DNA of 64,000 nucleotides from Centrapalus pauciflorus (Eukaryota; Streptophyta; Magnoliopsida; Asterales; Asteraceae), in contig JAANYP010004682.1 of the NCBI GenBank assembly GCA_020465985.1, forward strand, positions 1-64,000, read 5' to 3'. This document shows positions 33,015 to 44,330 of this stretch, piece by piece. Numbering within the stretch: the first letter of the stretch is position 1; each line of letters begins with the position of its first letter. Under the pieces are notes generated by a model that ran no database searches, had not been told where the DNA came from, and saw nothing but the letters and a program-made list of their open reading frames with translations. The position numbers and the translations under genes are program-made.

Positions 33015-36000
33015 CTAAGACAGGAATACCTTCGGATACTTCTGCCTAATCTCGTCTTCTCGTTCCCAAGTTTGTGCAGATCCCTTATGGTATTTCCATT
33101 GGACTAACACCATTGGAATTTCCTTGCTGCGCAATTTCGAAACCTTATGATCGATTATACGCTCGGGCTCTTCTTCGTATCGCAACTGCTCATCAATTTG
33201 CACGTCTTTCCAAGGAATCACAGCTTCAGCGTCAGCTAAACACTTTCGAAGATTACTCACATGAAATACATCATGAATCCCAGTCATTTCGGCAGGCAAC
33301 TTCAATCTGTAGGCCTGCAATCCTACACGCTCGAGAATTTCAAAAGGACCCACAAATCGAGGGCTCAACTTCCCCCGTTTGCCGAACCTTACTATTCCTT
33401 TTCTTGGCGAGACCTTCAGCAACACTTTATCTCCAACTTCAAACGCGATTGGTTTCCGTCTTTTATCATGATACTTCTTTTGTCTGTCTTGAGAAGTCTG
33501 AATCCGCTGTCGAATCAACTGTAGTTGGTCATGGGCTTCTTGCAAAATCGCTGGTCCAGAGATCGGCCGTTCACCTGTTTCCCTCCAACAGGTTGGAGTT
33601 CTGCATCGACGTCCGTACAAAAGCTGATATGGAGGCATACCAATAGTCGAGTGATAACTATTGTTATAAGCAAACTCCACAAACGGCAGGTGAGTATCCC
33701 AACTTCCACCGAGATCAATCACACAGGCACGTAACATATCTTCTAAGGTCAAAATCGTTCTCTCACTTTGCCCGTCAGTTTCAGGATGATAAGCGGTGCT
33801 CATCTTAAGTTCAGTTCCTAGTCCATTCTGAAAAGCCTTCCAAAAACGAGAAGTAAATCTGCTGTCACGGTCCGATACTATAGACAATGGCACACCATGT
33901 CTAGTCACGATTTCCTTTACGTACAATTCAGCTAACTTTTCGAGGCGTTCATCTTCACGTATGGGTAGGAAATGGGCTGACTTAGTAAGTCGATCCACTA
34001 TTACCCATATAGAGTCATGATTCCGCTTAGTCCTGGGCAGCTTCGTCACAAAGTCCATGGTTATGTGGTCCCACTTCCATTCCGGGATTGGCAATGGTTG
34101 TAGTTCCCCATACGGCTTCTGATGTTCCGATTTGACTTGTAAACAAGTCATGCAATTTTCTACATATCGTCCTACGTCCTTCTTCATTCCAGGCCACCAA
34201 TAATCCGTTTTCAAATCTTGGTACATTTTAGTAGAACCAGGATGTACCGAAAATTTCGACATATGAGCTTCCGACAGAATTTGATCACGAATACCTCCTA
34301 GTCTGGGAACCCATATTCTATCCATGAACCGTCTAAGACCACGATTATCAAGGGTCAGCTGGGTCACATATGTAACCATACGTTCAGATTTCAAGTTCTC
34401 ATCCCGAATGGCTTCGGTTTGAGCGGCAATAATCGACTCAGGCAAGGCAGACTCCAAAACAACAGAAGTCAAAGCATAACATCGGGTATAATGGTCTGGT
34501 CCGGTTTTGCGGCTTAGGGCATCTGCTACTATGTTTGCTTTACCTGGATGGTAAAGGATCTCACAGTCATAGTCTTTAATCAATTCCATAGATCGCCTTT
34601 GTCGCATATTCAGCTCTTTCTGGTCAAATATATACTTCAGACTTTTGTGATCTGTATATAACTTGCATCTAGTCCCATACAGATAATGCCGCCAAATCTT
34701 CAGTGCAAAGGTCATGGCTGCAAGTTCTAAATCATGCGTCGGATAATTCTTCTCATGCGCCTTTAGCTGCCTTGATGCGTAGGCAATTACTTTATCCCTT
34801 TGCATCAACACACAGCCTAATCCCATCTTAGAAGCATCACTATAGACTACAAAATCATCATTACCCTCAGGTAAGGTCAAAACCGGTGCTTCAATTAGCT
34901 TACGCTTCAATGTCTCAAAGGCTCGATCTTGAGGTTCATTCCATTCAAACTTAACTTCTTTCTTCGTCAGACTGGTTAAAGGCACCGCAATCTTGGAGAA
35001 ATCACGGATAAATCTTCGGTAATAGCCCGCTAAACCCAAGAAACTTCGAACTTCAGATACGTTTTTCGGCGCTTCCCACTTCTGAACCGCATCAACCTTT
35101 GATGGATCTACGGCTATTCCCTCACCGGAGACAATATGTCCTAAAAACTGCACCTGGCGTAACCAAAATTCACATTTGGAGAATTTTGCGTAGAGTCGCT
35201 CCTTTCGTAACAATTCTAGCAATTCTCGCAAATGCATCGCATGATCAGATTCAGACTTAGAGTAAATCAAGATGTCATCAATGAAGACTATCACTGATTT
35301 ATCCAGCATTGGTCTACATACTCTATTCATAAGGTCCATAAATGCGGTCGGGGCATTTGTGAGACCGAACGGCATTACTAGAAACTCAAAATGGCTGTAA
35401 CGAGTACGAAATGCAGTCTTCGGTACGTCAGACTCAAATACTTTGAGCTGATGATATCCAGATCGGAGATCAATCTTTGAAAAATAACTAGCCCCTTGCA
35501 GTTGATCAAACAAGTCATCAATTCTAGGCAGAGGGTATCGGTTCTTAATAGTTACCTTATTTAACTCCCGATAATCGATACACATGCGAAAGGTACCATC
35601 CTTCTTCTTAACGAAAAGAACCGGAGCACCCCAAGGAGAAGTACTCGGACGAATAAACCCTTTTTCCAATAAATCCTGCAACTGACACATCATTTCCTTC
35701 ATTTCATTTGGAGCAAGACGGTAAGGGGCCTTTGCGATAGGAGCAGCACCCGGTACAAGGTCAATATGGAATTCGATTTGACGATCTGGTGGCAAACCAG
35801 AGATGTCATTCGGGAATACGTCAGGGAAATCTCGAACTACAGGTACATCAGACACGGTATTTTTAACTTCTTTAGCATCTATGGCATAGGCTAAATAGGC
35901 GGAACAACCTTTGGTTAGGCACTTTCGGGCTTTCATTACAGAGATGAGACCTAAATTTCGAGTCTTTCTATCGCCATAAACATAACGTTCACTTCCTTCG

Positions 36001-36224
36001 GGGGTTCTAATTCTAATTATCCTTTTAGCACAAAGGATTTCAGCATTATTCGTCATCAGCCAGTCCATTCCTATAATAACATCGAATTCTCTAATCCACA
36101 TCGGTATCAGGTCAACGTCCGAGGAGAGGTCATCAATCACTAGCTTACAGGAACGAAAGACTCTATTCACAGTCACAAAATTCGAGCTAGAAGTTTCTAT
36201 GTCTAAGGGTGCAGGTAACAGCAC
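33015..36224 (-). CDS. pol: Tekay pol polyprotein (PR C-part, RT, RH, IN, chromodomain)
   Basis: 1069 codons, no stop. Residues 1-60 are the C-terminal half of the aspartic protease (FDVIIGMDWL). RT about 200-375: FVKKKDGTFRMCIDYRELN, FSKIDLRSGYHQL, and the catalytic VFIDDILIYS (about 313-322). RNase H about 450-570 (VVYSDASKMGLGCVL). Integrase zinc finger about 645-705 (H..H..CMTC), core with D in ITMDFV, D in IVSDRDSRF, E in ETDGQSERT. The C-terminus (about 1015-1069; RIIDHKVSKL, VQWKYHKGSAQTWERED) is chromodomain-like, expected to steer integration to particular chromatin. It overlaps gag by 22 bp in the -1 frame, and the protease active site lies in the gag frame. Confidence 0.93.
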   Translation of the reverse strand: MLLPAPLDIETSSSNFVTVNRVFRSCKLVIDDLSSDVDLIPMWIREFDVIIGMDWLMTNNAEILCAKRIIRIRTPEGSERYVYGDRKTRNLGLISVMKARKCLTKGCSAYLAYAIDAKEVKNTVSDVPVVRDFPDVFPNDISGLPPDRQIEFHIDLVPGAAPIAKAPYRLAPNEMKEMMCQLQDLLEKGFIRPSTSPWGAPVLFVKKKDGTFRMCIDYRELNKVTIKNRYPLPRIDDLFDQLQGASYFSKIDLRSGYHQLKVFESDVPKTAFRTRYSHFEFLVMPFGLTNAPTAFMDLMNRVCRPMLDKSVIVFIDDILIYSKSESDHAMHLRELLELLRKERLYAKFSKCEFWLRQVQFLGHIVSGEGIAVDPSKVDAVQKWEAPKNVSEVRSFLGLAGYYRRFIRDFSKIAVPLTSLTKKEVKFEWNEPQDRAFETLKRKLIEAPVLTLPEGNDDFVVYSDASKMGLGCVLMQRDKVIAYASRQLKAHEKNYPTHDLELAAMTFALKIWRHYLYGTRCKLYTDHKSLKYIFDQKELNMRQRRSMELIKDYDCEILYHPGKANIVADALSRKTGPDHYTRCYALTSVVLESALPESIIAAQTEAIRDENLKSERMVTYVTQLTLDNRGLRRFMDRIWVPRLGGIRDQILSEAHMSKFSVHPGSTKMYQDLKTDYWWPGMKKDVGRYVENCMTCLQVKSEHQKPYGELQPLPIPEWKWDHITMDFVTKLPRTKRNHDSIWVIVDRLTKSAHFLPIREDERLEKLAELYVKEIVTRHGVPLSIVSDRDSRFTSRFWKAFQNGLGTELKMSTAYHPETDGQSERTILTLEDMLRACVIDLGGSWDTHLPFVEFAYNNSYHSTIGMPPYQLLYGRRCRTPTCWRETGERPISGPAILQEAHDQLQLIRQRIQTSQDRQKKYHDKRRKPIAFEVGDKVLLKVSPRKGIVRFGKRGKLSPRFVGPFEILERVGLQAYRLKLPAEMTGIHDVFHVSNLRKCLADAEAVIPWKDVQIDEQLRYEEEPERIIDHKVSKLRSKEIPMVLVQWKYHKGSAQTWEREDEIRQKYPKVFLS

Positions 36225-37825
36225 AGGGCAAAATCAAACTGTTTAGCAAACTTTTCAGACACATACGACAGATTAGAGCCAGAGTCAAATAAGATTAAGG
36301 CAGGCATATCATTAACAAGAAATGTACCCGTGAGGACGTCAGCAGTCTCTTTTGCCTCTTCGGCTGTCATATGAAAGGATCTCGGTTGATTCCTCGGAGC
36401 AGAGGAACCCTTGACTGATTGCTGAGGTGAAGATGCAGGCGGAGGAACAAATCGGGGTCGGGTACAGTCTTTAGCATGGTGCCCCAACGTAATGCAGTTT
36501 TGACAAGCCTCACTGCGCCTGGGACATTCTGACCTATCGTGACCATTCTGTCTACAGCAGTAACATTTAACGAACGCAGGATCGCATTTCCCCTCATGAA
36601 TTTGCTTGCAGCGAGGACAAGCAGGCTTTGGCGTCGAGGTCACAGCATACGACTTAGCTTTCTTGGAAGACTGCTTATCTCCCTTCTTCGAACTTTCACT
36701 CTTCTTTTCAGCTCTCTCAGATTTTTCCTTCTTATTAGATTTAGCAATAAAAGGACATGCGCGCTCAGGATAGATTTCAAGCTCACCTACCCTAGCAATT
36801 TCCACTGCCTCAATATAACTTCTCGGTCTGCCAGATTTCACAAACTTTCGAATTTCTCTATCCAAACCATCCACAAAAAGATCTCTTCGCCTTTCATCAG
36901 TGTCCACAGGATGATCAGATAACAGCGAGAGCCTGGTAAATTCTAGCTCATAGTCTGTTACAGATCTTGTACCTTGCTGAAACGATAGCAGGGTTTTCTC
37001 CATCTGACGCTTAACATCCTGAGGGCAGTATTTCTCCTTCAGATGAATCTTAAATTGATCCCAAGTAATGGATTTTTCCATTGCATCAGACATGGGATTT
37101 GTGATAGACTTCCACCAACGGCCGGCTCCATCTTCCAACATTCCCGTCGCAAATGTGACCTTGTCTTTTTCACCACACTTGGAGAGTTTAAACGCTTTCT
37201 CCACATTCGCGACCCAGTCCATAGCTTTAACAGGATCAGATGACCCCGCAAACGTACGAGCTCCACACTTCTTGAAATCAACAAACGTACACTCACGTCC
37301 TACCTTAACGTGATGGTCAGAAGAGTCAGTCTCACTTTCATCAGAGGACACATGCCTATGTTTCCTCTTTCGGTCTTTCTTTGGCTTCGCTAACATCTCT
37401 TCCCTATACTTCAGTTCTAACTCCTGCAACTTAAGTTCTCGCAACCTAAGTTCTTCTTCACGGCGCTTAAATTCAATTTCACGCTGGTTTACTTCGTCAG
37501 TCTGCATCACTGCTTTACCCTTGGTCAGCAAGTCCTTAATCTCCTTAAATCGGTCTTCAACTGCCATATCAGTCTGTAATCGATTCCTATCCATCATAAG
37601 CTGCATCTGTCTACGATTATCCTCATTCAACTTATGAACGAGATCTATCAACTGAGCCTGCTGAGGAGGCACAGGGGTGGCAGTACTGCTTGAGTCATTA
37701 GCAGTATTTTCAGGGTCAGTGCCTAAGTCCTCTACATGAACAGATTCTTTGTGTTGATCCGCTGCAGCATCAGCAGCTTTACCAACAGTCGAGGTACCAG
37801 CCACATTTGGATTCTTATCAGCCAT
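36203..37825 (-). CDS. gag: Tekay gag plus protease N-part, intact to its stop
   Basis: 540 codons. Residues about 60-150 are highly charged heptads (coiled coil). The retrotransposon gag core is about 190-350 (FAGSSDPVKAMDWVANVEKA; DGAGRWWKSI). Two CCHC knuckles: C421-C424-H429-C434 and C441-C444-H449-C454. At 512-517 LFDSGS is the aspartic protease active site (D514), still in this frame; the frame ends 24 residues later. In related elements gag, PR and pol are one ORF, so a one- or two-base indel between about 36224 and 36240 probably split it. Start chosen as the first ATG after the leader (MADKNPN). Confidence 0.92.
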   Translation of the reverse strand: MADKNPNVAGTSTVGKAADAAADQHKESVHVEDLGTDPENTANDSSSTATPVPPQQAQLIDLVHKLNEDNRRQMQLMMDRNRLQTDMAVEDRFKEIKDLLTKGKAVMQTDEVNQREIEFKRREEELRLRELKLQELELKYREEMLAKPKKDRKRKHRHVSSDESETDSSDHHVKVGRECTFVDFKKCGARTFAGSSDPVKAMDWVANVEKAFKLSKCGEKDKVTFATGMLEDGAGRWWKSITNPMSDAMEKSITWDQFKIHLKEKYCPQDVKRQMEKTLLSFQQGTRSVTDYELEFTRLSLLSDHPVDTDERRRDLFVDGLDREIRKFVKSGRPRSYIEAVEIARVGELEIYPERACPFIAKSNKKEKSERAEKKSESSKKGDKQSSKKAKSYAVTSTPKPACPRCKQIHEGKCDPAFVKCYCCRQNGHDRSECPRRSEACQNCITLGHHAKDCTRPRFVPPPASSPQQSVKGSSAPRNQPRSFHMTAEEAKETADVLTGTFLVNDMPALILFDSGSNLSYVSEKFAKQFDFALCCYLHP

Positions 37826-38168
37826 TGGCTGAAAATATATAAAGGAGATAACTATTATTTCCTAATTCAAATAAGCACGATTCGAGTCATAATTCCTACG
37901 TCAGATAATCACATCTAAATTTATAGATATGAAGGCAGTCAGTCAGGCTGGCACAGAGTCAAGTCAAAGTCAAGTCAGTATCAAGCAGTCAATCCCTCCC
38001 CCATCCTATCAGTCATCATTTGCCTATCTTAGGTCAAGTTGTGTGGGTAGTCCTTTACTAATTAGGTTACCCTAGGCCTCAGTGACTTGTTCGGGAATTC
38101 AGAGTCACATAGTCCATACCATACCAGTAGTTTAAGTATCGGGTGGCCAATCCGATGATTAAACTGCT
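37826..38168 (-). other. Tekay 5' leader
   Basis: Non-coding sequence between PBS and gag; rich in agtca words (about 37930-38000), no gene. Confidence 0.7.
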
Positions 38169-38180
38169 GCTCTGATACCA
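38169..38180 (-). promoter_or_regulatory. Tekay primer-binding site (initiator tRNA-Met)
   Basis: Minus-strand TGGTATCAGAGC, four bases after the 5' LTR end at 38185. Confidence 0.95.
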
Positions 38181-40160
38181 ACTTTGTAACATCCAAGTTT
38201 CCACAAACAGTACACGTCATAATATTTCATTTCATTAAGTAATAAATATTACTAATTGTTTGATACCACAGGTCCATCAGCATGAATACTTAATTACAAC
38301 AATAACTTAAAGATCAAATGGTGGTCTAAACTAGCTTCTAAATCTTCAATCAGAGTGCGGAAGACTGAACAAGCTACCCGAGACCGCATCATCTTTTCAA
38401 AATAGGCGTCATCAAAAGTCCAAAAGTCTGCTATTCATCAAAGTCCAGATTCACTTAGCCTGGGACGAACTACCTGCTATGGTCTTGCCTTTATCAGCTT
38501 TTCCTGAAAAAGAGTTGTCATGACAGAGTAAGCTAACAATGCTTAGTGAGTAAACAGAGTTCCATTAGTTACCACACACATATAACATACTATCAGCTCC
38601 TGTCGGCAAGTCACTACGTCAGAGACGTCAAAAAGGTTGGGAGACAACCCAGTCGGTATTCCCATGTGTAAGGCCGAAGCCCTACGGGAAGTGTATGGAA
38701 ACAAGTCAAATAGGAAAGGAATCTGCAGAATTCCCTCCTGTGAATGGAGATCTCACATTCGGTCCTGTCGGATAATGCAGTATGCAGCGGCAAGTATATA
38801 AACAGTCAAGTAAGCAGTAAGCATGATACGTATTTACATAAAATGTAAAAGTGAACATGCAATCAAGGCAATTCAAGTGTCTAGCTTCAGTAATGTCAAA
38901 AGTACGTTTCTATGATACAATATAGTATTAAAGAAACATGCAGCAACACTCGGAAGTTTCCATACAGTCAATACATTCACCAATAAGTATCGAAATATAT
39001 GCAAGTAATTAATGAAATCTGTCACTCACAGTGGTCCGTAGTCAGATAATGCTTAACGAATTAAGCGGTTCAGTTTACTCTGTCAAATCGACGGGTTCCT
39101 GCATTTCAAAGTCTGGCATATTAATGTCAAGTCTGTAACATGATCTATCCATATAACCCTAGTTATATAATTAGGTTATTGTCAATTCTGGCTGTTGAGT
39201 CTGAGGTAGTTCCTATCGTCCCAAGGTGAGTCTATTTTATCAGATTAATACGATCCATCTAATTACAGATGTATATATGGCCTTGAAACAAAGCCAAACG
39301 TATTACTTAGCAAGGTGAAACAGGACATACACATTCTAAGGGTTCGTACAGAGTCTGTTAATTTATTTGTGCATAAAATAGTTATGCATCTTGAAACTTA
39401 TGATTTTTATCATAATTAAACGATACTTTCAATTTCATTAGGTTATTTAATAACTTAATCTGATTTAGGAATTCGACTTTGGCTAGGAACAAACACAGAT
39501 TCGAATTAAGGAAGCTAGATTCGAACCATACCTAATTCGAATCTATAGATTCGAAACACACACATAGAATCGAAGGCATACATAGTTCCAAGCATACATT
39601 CGAGATGAGCTAGACAGATTCGATATTAAGCCTATTCGAATCTAGTTAATAGATTCGAACTCATACATATTCGAGACTAAGGAATCAGATTCGAAGCAAC
39701 CATTTTCGATTCTAGGAGTTAGATTCGAAGGACATCTCGAATCTAGGGGGGTTAGATTCGAATTCGACTAATTTCGAGTCTAATCATGGATTTTCGAATC
39801 TGTTCTACATGTTCAACGATTTTCCAGGTTTCATCAACTAAATATGAACATATATGAGGGAAAAATAGTCCACTAACATTCGTCCAAGATATATCCTTCG
39901 ACTATTGATGATTTCCAAGCAAAAACAAGTCCTAAACGAGAGCAAATTAGCTTCAAATGAAGGGAATTTGAGCAAACTCGAGTTTGCTCTTTCAAAACCA
40001 AACCAAACGACAGAAATAGGGCCGATCTTACCTTAAATCCGGACGAAATCAAACATGCAATGGTAGATTCGTGTAGAGCTCGACGATCTCTAAGCGATGG
40101 CGTATAAATCACGAGAATCCGACGGATCGTTTGGGAGAAATTCTAGAGAGAAGTCAGATT

Positions 40161-40162
<2 letters not shown>

Positions 40163-40192
<30 letters not shown>
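40163..40192 (-). promoter_or_regulatory. (CT)n pyrimidine tract of the Tekay promoter
   Basis: Lies about 40-75 bp downstream of the TATA box on the transcribed strand, where plant promoters often carry a pyrimidine patch. It has 30 bp here and about 34 bp in the 3' LTR (32560-32593), so the tract has slipped since insertion. Confidence 0.6.
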
Positions 40193-40197
<5 letters not shown>

Positions 40198-40231
40198 GTT
40201 TTCCAAACCAAGGAAATGAGGAGGTGATGCT

Positions 40232-40240
40232 CTATTTATA
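40232..40240 (-). promoter_or_regulatory. TATA box of the Tekay 5' LTR
   Basis: TATAAATAG on the minus strand, conserved at 32633-32641 in the 3' LTR. Confidence 0.7.
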
Positions 40241-40575
40241 GAAAATAGAGAGAAAAATCAGATTTTCTACTGAATTTCCGGAATCGACCAACTTTTATTC
40301 CCAACAATCCGATTTGCATATTTGACTTTTAGTCACATTTTTATTCATTTTAGTCCGTTTCGTCATTTTCAGTCTTTAATTTGTCATTTAGCTGAATTTT
40401 AATTATTAATTTTATTTCAGCTAATTTGGGCAACTTTTCATAATTAATTATAACTTAATATAATTAACTATTTAAGATTCATGTTTTCAGTTAATTACTA
40501 ATATTTGGATAAAATTGCTTTATTATCCAAAGTCCGCTGCTGTAATTTATATTTAATAAATTACGGGCTGTTACA

Positions 40576-43500
40576 TACAACGGCTTGCTTCACCTGAGCT
40601 AGCTCCCTTTTTTCCATCATCAAGTCTAGGTCCAGACGCCTCTGCTCTTCATTGTCTTGCTCGGTGAAGGTGACTACCCGAGGTGATGGAACACTGATTT
40701 CTGCGGGTAATACTGCCTCAGATCCGTACACCAAACAGAAAGGTGTTTCGCCTGTGCTGATCTTAGGTGTAGTACGCAAACCCCATAAAACATTTGGGAG
40801 CTCGTCTACCCATCCAGTTCGGTAGGCACCTAGGCGTGCCTTTAAACCTCTGAGTACCTCTCTGTTGGCCACCTCCGACTATCCTTTTGCTTGTGGGTGG
40901 GCCACCGAGGTGAAACGCTGTTCAATGTTCAGCTCCTCACACCAGGATTTAAACGGCTCTTCGGCGAATTGCCTACCATTGTCACTGACCATTATTCTAG
41001 GGATACCAAAGCGACATACGATGTGTTCCCAGTTGAAATTACGAACATGTTTCCTAGAAATTGTTGCTAAACGCTTTGCTTCCACCCACTTGGAGAAGTA
41101 GTCAACTGCCACCAGAAGGAACTTGACCCTCCCAGGTGCTTCAGGAAATGGTCCCACTATATCGATCCCCCACTTCGCAAATGGCCATGACAAGGTGATA
41201 GGAACTAGCTCGTGTTGCGGTTGTTTAGCCATTGGGGTGTGTATCTGGCATGATGAACACATTCTAACTTCTTCCTCCACATCTTTATTCATGTGGGGCC
41301 AGTAATATCCCATCCGCAATATTTTTCTGACTATCGCCCTTGCACCTGAATGGATGCCACACGAGCCTTCGTGCATCTCCTGGATGATATTGGTGCCCTG
41401 TATGGGTCCTACACATCGAAACCAAGGGCCTAGGTATGACCTGCGATACATATGCCATCCTTTATAGTGAAACGAGGCGCCTTGATACGGATCCCCCTGG
41501 CTTCTCTTTCATCCCCAGGCAGCGTGCCGCTTAGCAAGTATTCATAGATGGGCGTCATCCAGGTAGGATTTGTTACCTGAATCTCCATGACTAGCCTAGC
41601 TGCTATAAACCTTTCTTCGAGCACTTCTACAAGGACCTCTTTAGTGAGATGAGCAAAAGTTAAAGTTGCCAATTTGCTTAAAACATCCGCCTTCTTGTTC
41701 TTACCACATGGTATCTGACTTATTTGCAGCTAGCAAAACTTGTCATGAGACGTCTGGCTTCCGTTAAATAGTCTATCATGCATTTATCCATTGCTTCGAA
41801 CGTCCCGTTGATCTGATTTGCGACCAGCTGGGAGTCGACATATACCTGCAAGAATTTGCAATCAGTTACTAGTTGGTACATCGATGTGCTTGGCCACATG
41901 AGTGGGAAGACGCATACCTGCAGGTCCGCTTCCCCTTAAGAAGCGGCGATACGCAGGCCAGCTAGCAAGGCTTCATACTCAGATTCGTTGTTAGAAGCGT
42001 TGAAGTTAAAACGAAGAGCATATGTATGCTCTTTTCCCTCGGGATCTGTCAGAATCAAACCAGCTCCCGAGCCTTCTGACCCAGACGACCTGTTTGTGTA
42101 CAAGCTCCAGACGGTTGCATCTTTCCTCACCGTTGTTGTGGGTAACGTGGTATTCATTTCGGCCAGAAAATCAGCCAGAACCTGTCCCTTATACACAGAC
42201 CTTGGTCGGAATTCAACGTTGTGTTCTCCCAGCTCAATCACCCATTTCGCCAGACGACCTGACGTCTCTGGCTTCAAAAGAACCTGTCTGATCGGCTGGT
42301 CTGTCAAGACCACAACCGTGTGTGCTTGAAAATACCGCCTCAATTTCCTAGCAGCATTAACCAAGGCAAGAAGAGATAGCTTCTCCAAAGGTGGGTAGTT
42401 CAATTCAGGACCCTGCAACGTTCTGCTTACAAAATATACTGCCGTCTGTCGTTTACCCCTCTCAGCAAATTGGACAGCACTTATGGTTTCATCAGAAGCT
42501 GGCAGGTAGATAGTCAGCTCCTCGCCTGGAATGGGTGCAGTAATGGCGGGAAGCTCCGTTATCGTCGTTTTCATTTCCTTGAAGGCGTTGTCCGCTTCAG
42601 TCATCCATCTGAAACCGTTCTTTTCCAGTGTGCCTTTAAGTGTTTTGAAGAACGGTAGGGATCTTTCCGCCTCTTTAGACAGGAAACGGCTCAACGCCGC
42701 TAGCTTGTCGTTTAAGCTTTGGACCTCCTTGATAGTAGCGGGTGGCACCAAGTCTGCAATGGCAAGAGCCTTTTTAGGGTTAGCTTTGATGGCATCCCTA
42801 GTTATCAGGTGTCCTAAAAAATGACCTTCCTAAACCCCAAACGTACATTTCTTCGGGTTGAGTTTCATGTTAACCTTTCTTAGTGCCTGAAACGTCTCTT
42901 CTATATCCTCCAGTAAGGTCTTCTCTGTCCTGCTTTTGATCACCATATCGTCCACGTACACTTCTAAGTTTCTCCCAATCTGCTCTTTAAACACCTGGTC
43001 CACCAGGCGTTGGTATGTGGCTCCCGCGTCTTTCAAGCCGAAAGGTATCTTGGTGTAACAGAAGATACCTTGACTAGTATGAAACGCAGTTTTGTCCTCG
43101 CCCCTTTCATCCATCTGTATCTGGTGATATCCTTTATAAGTGTAAAGGAAACACTAGTATGGGAAACCTGCAAGGGACTCCACCTTCCAGTTGATCTCTG
43201 GTAGAGGATAGCAATCTTTCGGGCATGCTTTCTTAAGGTCATTAAAGTCGATGCACATCCTCCAGCTACCATCTGTCTTTCGAACCATAACAGGGTTCGC
43301 TACCCATGTATGATACTTGACTTCTCTTAGGATCCCAGCCGCTACAAGCTTGGTGAGCTCCTCACACACCGCCTGGTTGCGTTCACGAGCCAGGGGTCTC
43401 TTCTTTTGGCAAACGGGGGTCACACAAGGTTCTATGTTTAAAGAATGAGTAGTTTTGATTATCCTACCTTCTTCGACCTCCAGCTGTCTGGGAATCCCTG

Positions 43501-44270
43501 TCATGTCATCAGGCATCCAGGCGAACACGAACTTATTTCTTTTCAAAAGACCTTCAACTTCCTTCTTTACCCTTTCGGGTAAATTTACACCTACAGCCAC
43601 TGTTTGCTCAGGGTAAGCTTGATTAACGATCACGTTGGTGGTGGCTTGTGATCCATTTTCCCCCACGGGCTTCACGTCCATTGCCTTTTGCACCTGCGAA
43701 CATTCTTCTGCTTGCTCTGGGTATTCTGTCAAGAAGGGAGCTACGCCACACGAGGTGGGAAACTTCACCATCCCATGCCCTGTGGACACAATGGCCTGCA
43801 ATTTTCCCAGTGAGGGCCTTCCCAGGATAGCGTTGTACGACGACTTGGAACGAACCACAAGGAAAGTTACCCACTCCTCTCTTTCCACTAGACCCTGCCG
43901 TAGGGAGACTCGTAAGGGAAGTTGCCCTAACGGCCAGGATATCTCCCCTGAGAACCCCTTCAGAGGAATTGAAGCGGGTCGCAACTTTTTTCGAACAGCG
44001 TCAGGAATACGTAAAAGCAGTCCTCATAGAGGATGTCACAGGCAATTCCCCCGTCTAAATACACTCTCCAAACACGTACATCTTCGATAATCGCCTTGAT
44101 TACTACAGGCCCACAGTGTGTCATTCCGCCTGGAGGAAAGCTGATTTCCGTAGTAGTGGTGGTCTGTAACTTGTTCTTTTTGAGAGGGCTTTCATCACCA
44201 GCTATCCGTATCATAAGAATTTCGGCGACAAGCTCTTTTAACTTCGAGTTATCAGGCGCCTTGTCCTTCT
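40576..44270 (-). pseudogene. pol: Tat pol (PR, RT, RNase H, second RNase H, IN), decayed
   Basis: Pieces in order: protease about 44214-43960 with YLDGGIACDILYE (DGG in place of D-S/T-G); RT 43984-43154 (RKTDGSWRMCIDFNDLKKAC) and 43114-42830 with VYVDDMVIKS; RNase H from 42751 (VYFVSRTLQGPELNYPPLEK); second, archaeal-type RNase H from about 42080 (SGAGLILTDPEGKEHTYALR, ASNNESEYEALLAGLRIA), whose first acidic residue has become Asn (YTNRSS), continuing past a stop to VYVDSQLVANQING (about 41850-41808); integrase 41451-40561 with HEGSCGIHSG, CSSCQ, GIDIVGPF, SDNGRQF, and a TAG at 40876-40878 just before the catalytic Glu (SEVANREV). Several stops and frame changes. The integrase is cut at 40576 by the Tekay element and resumes at 30581. 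Confidence 0.85.
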
Positions 44271-44330
44271 GCTAGAGGTATCGCCTTTTTTGGCCTTGCT
44301 CCTTGGACTGTGACTTGCCCTTAATATCCC

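Larger units (their letters stand above)
30582..40575 (-). mobile_element. Tekay/Del-type chromovirus (Ty3/gypsy), full length, young
   Basis: LTRs 30582-32976 and 38185-40575 (about 2.39 kb, about ten to twelve substitutions by eye), TSD TACAA (30577-30581 and 40576-40580), initiator tRNA-Met PBS, PPT. gag 36203-37825 and pol 33015-36224 on the minus strand with chromodomain-like C-terminus. Domain order PR-RT-RH-IN-chromodomain. Inserted in the Tat integrase. Confidence 0.95.
38185..40575 (-). repeat. Tekay 5' LTR
   Basis: 2391 bp. Read on the minus strand: the promoter region TATAAATAG 40232-40240, (CT)n 40163-40192, then a long R/U5 with the TTCGA field 39471-39802. Starts TGTAACAGCC, ends GGATGTTACA. 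Confidence 0.95.

Noticed and set aside
33074..33734. 190-codon plus-strand frame opposite the Tekay pol
   Set aside because: Antisense shadow of the integrase/chromodomain region; no domain of its own, unlike the Tat aORF.
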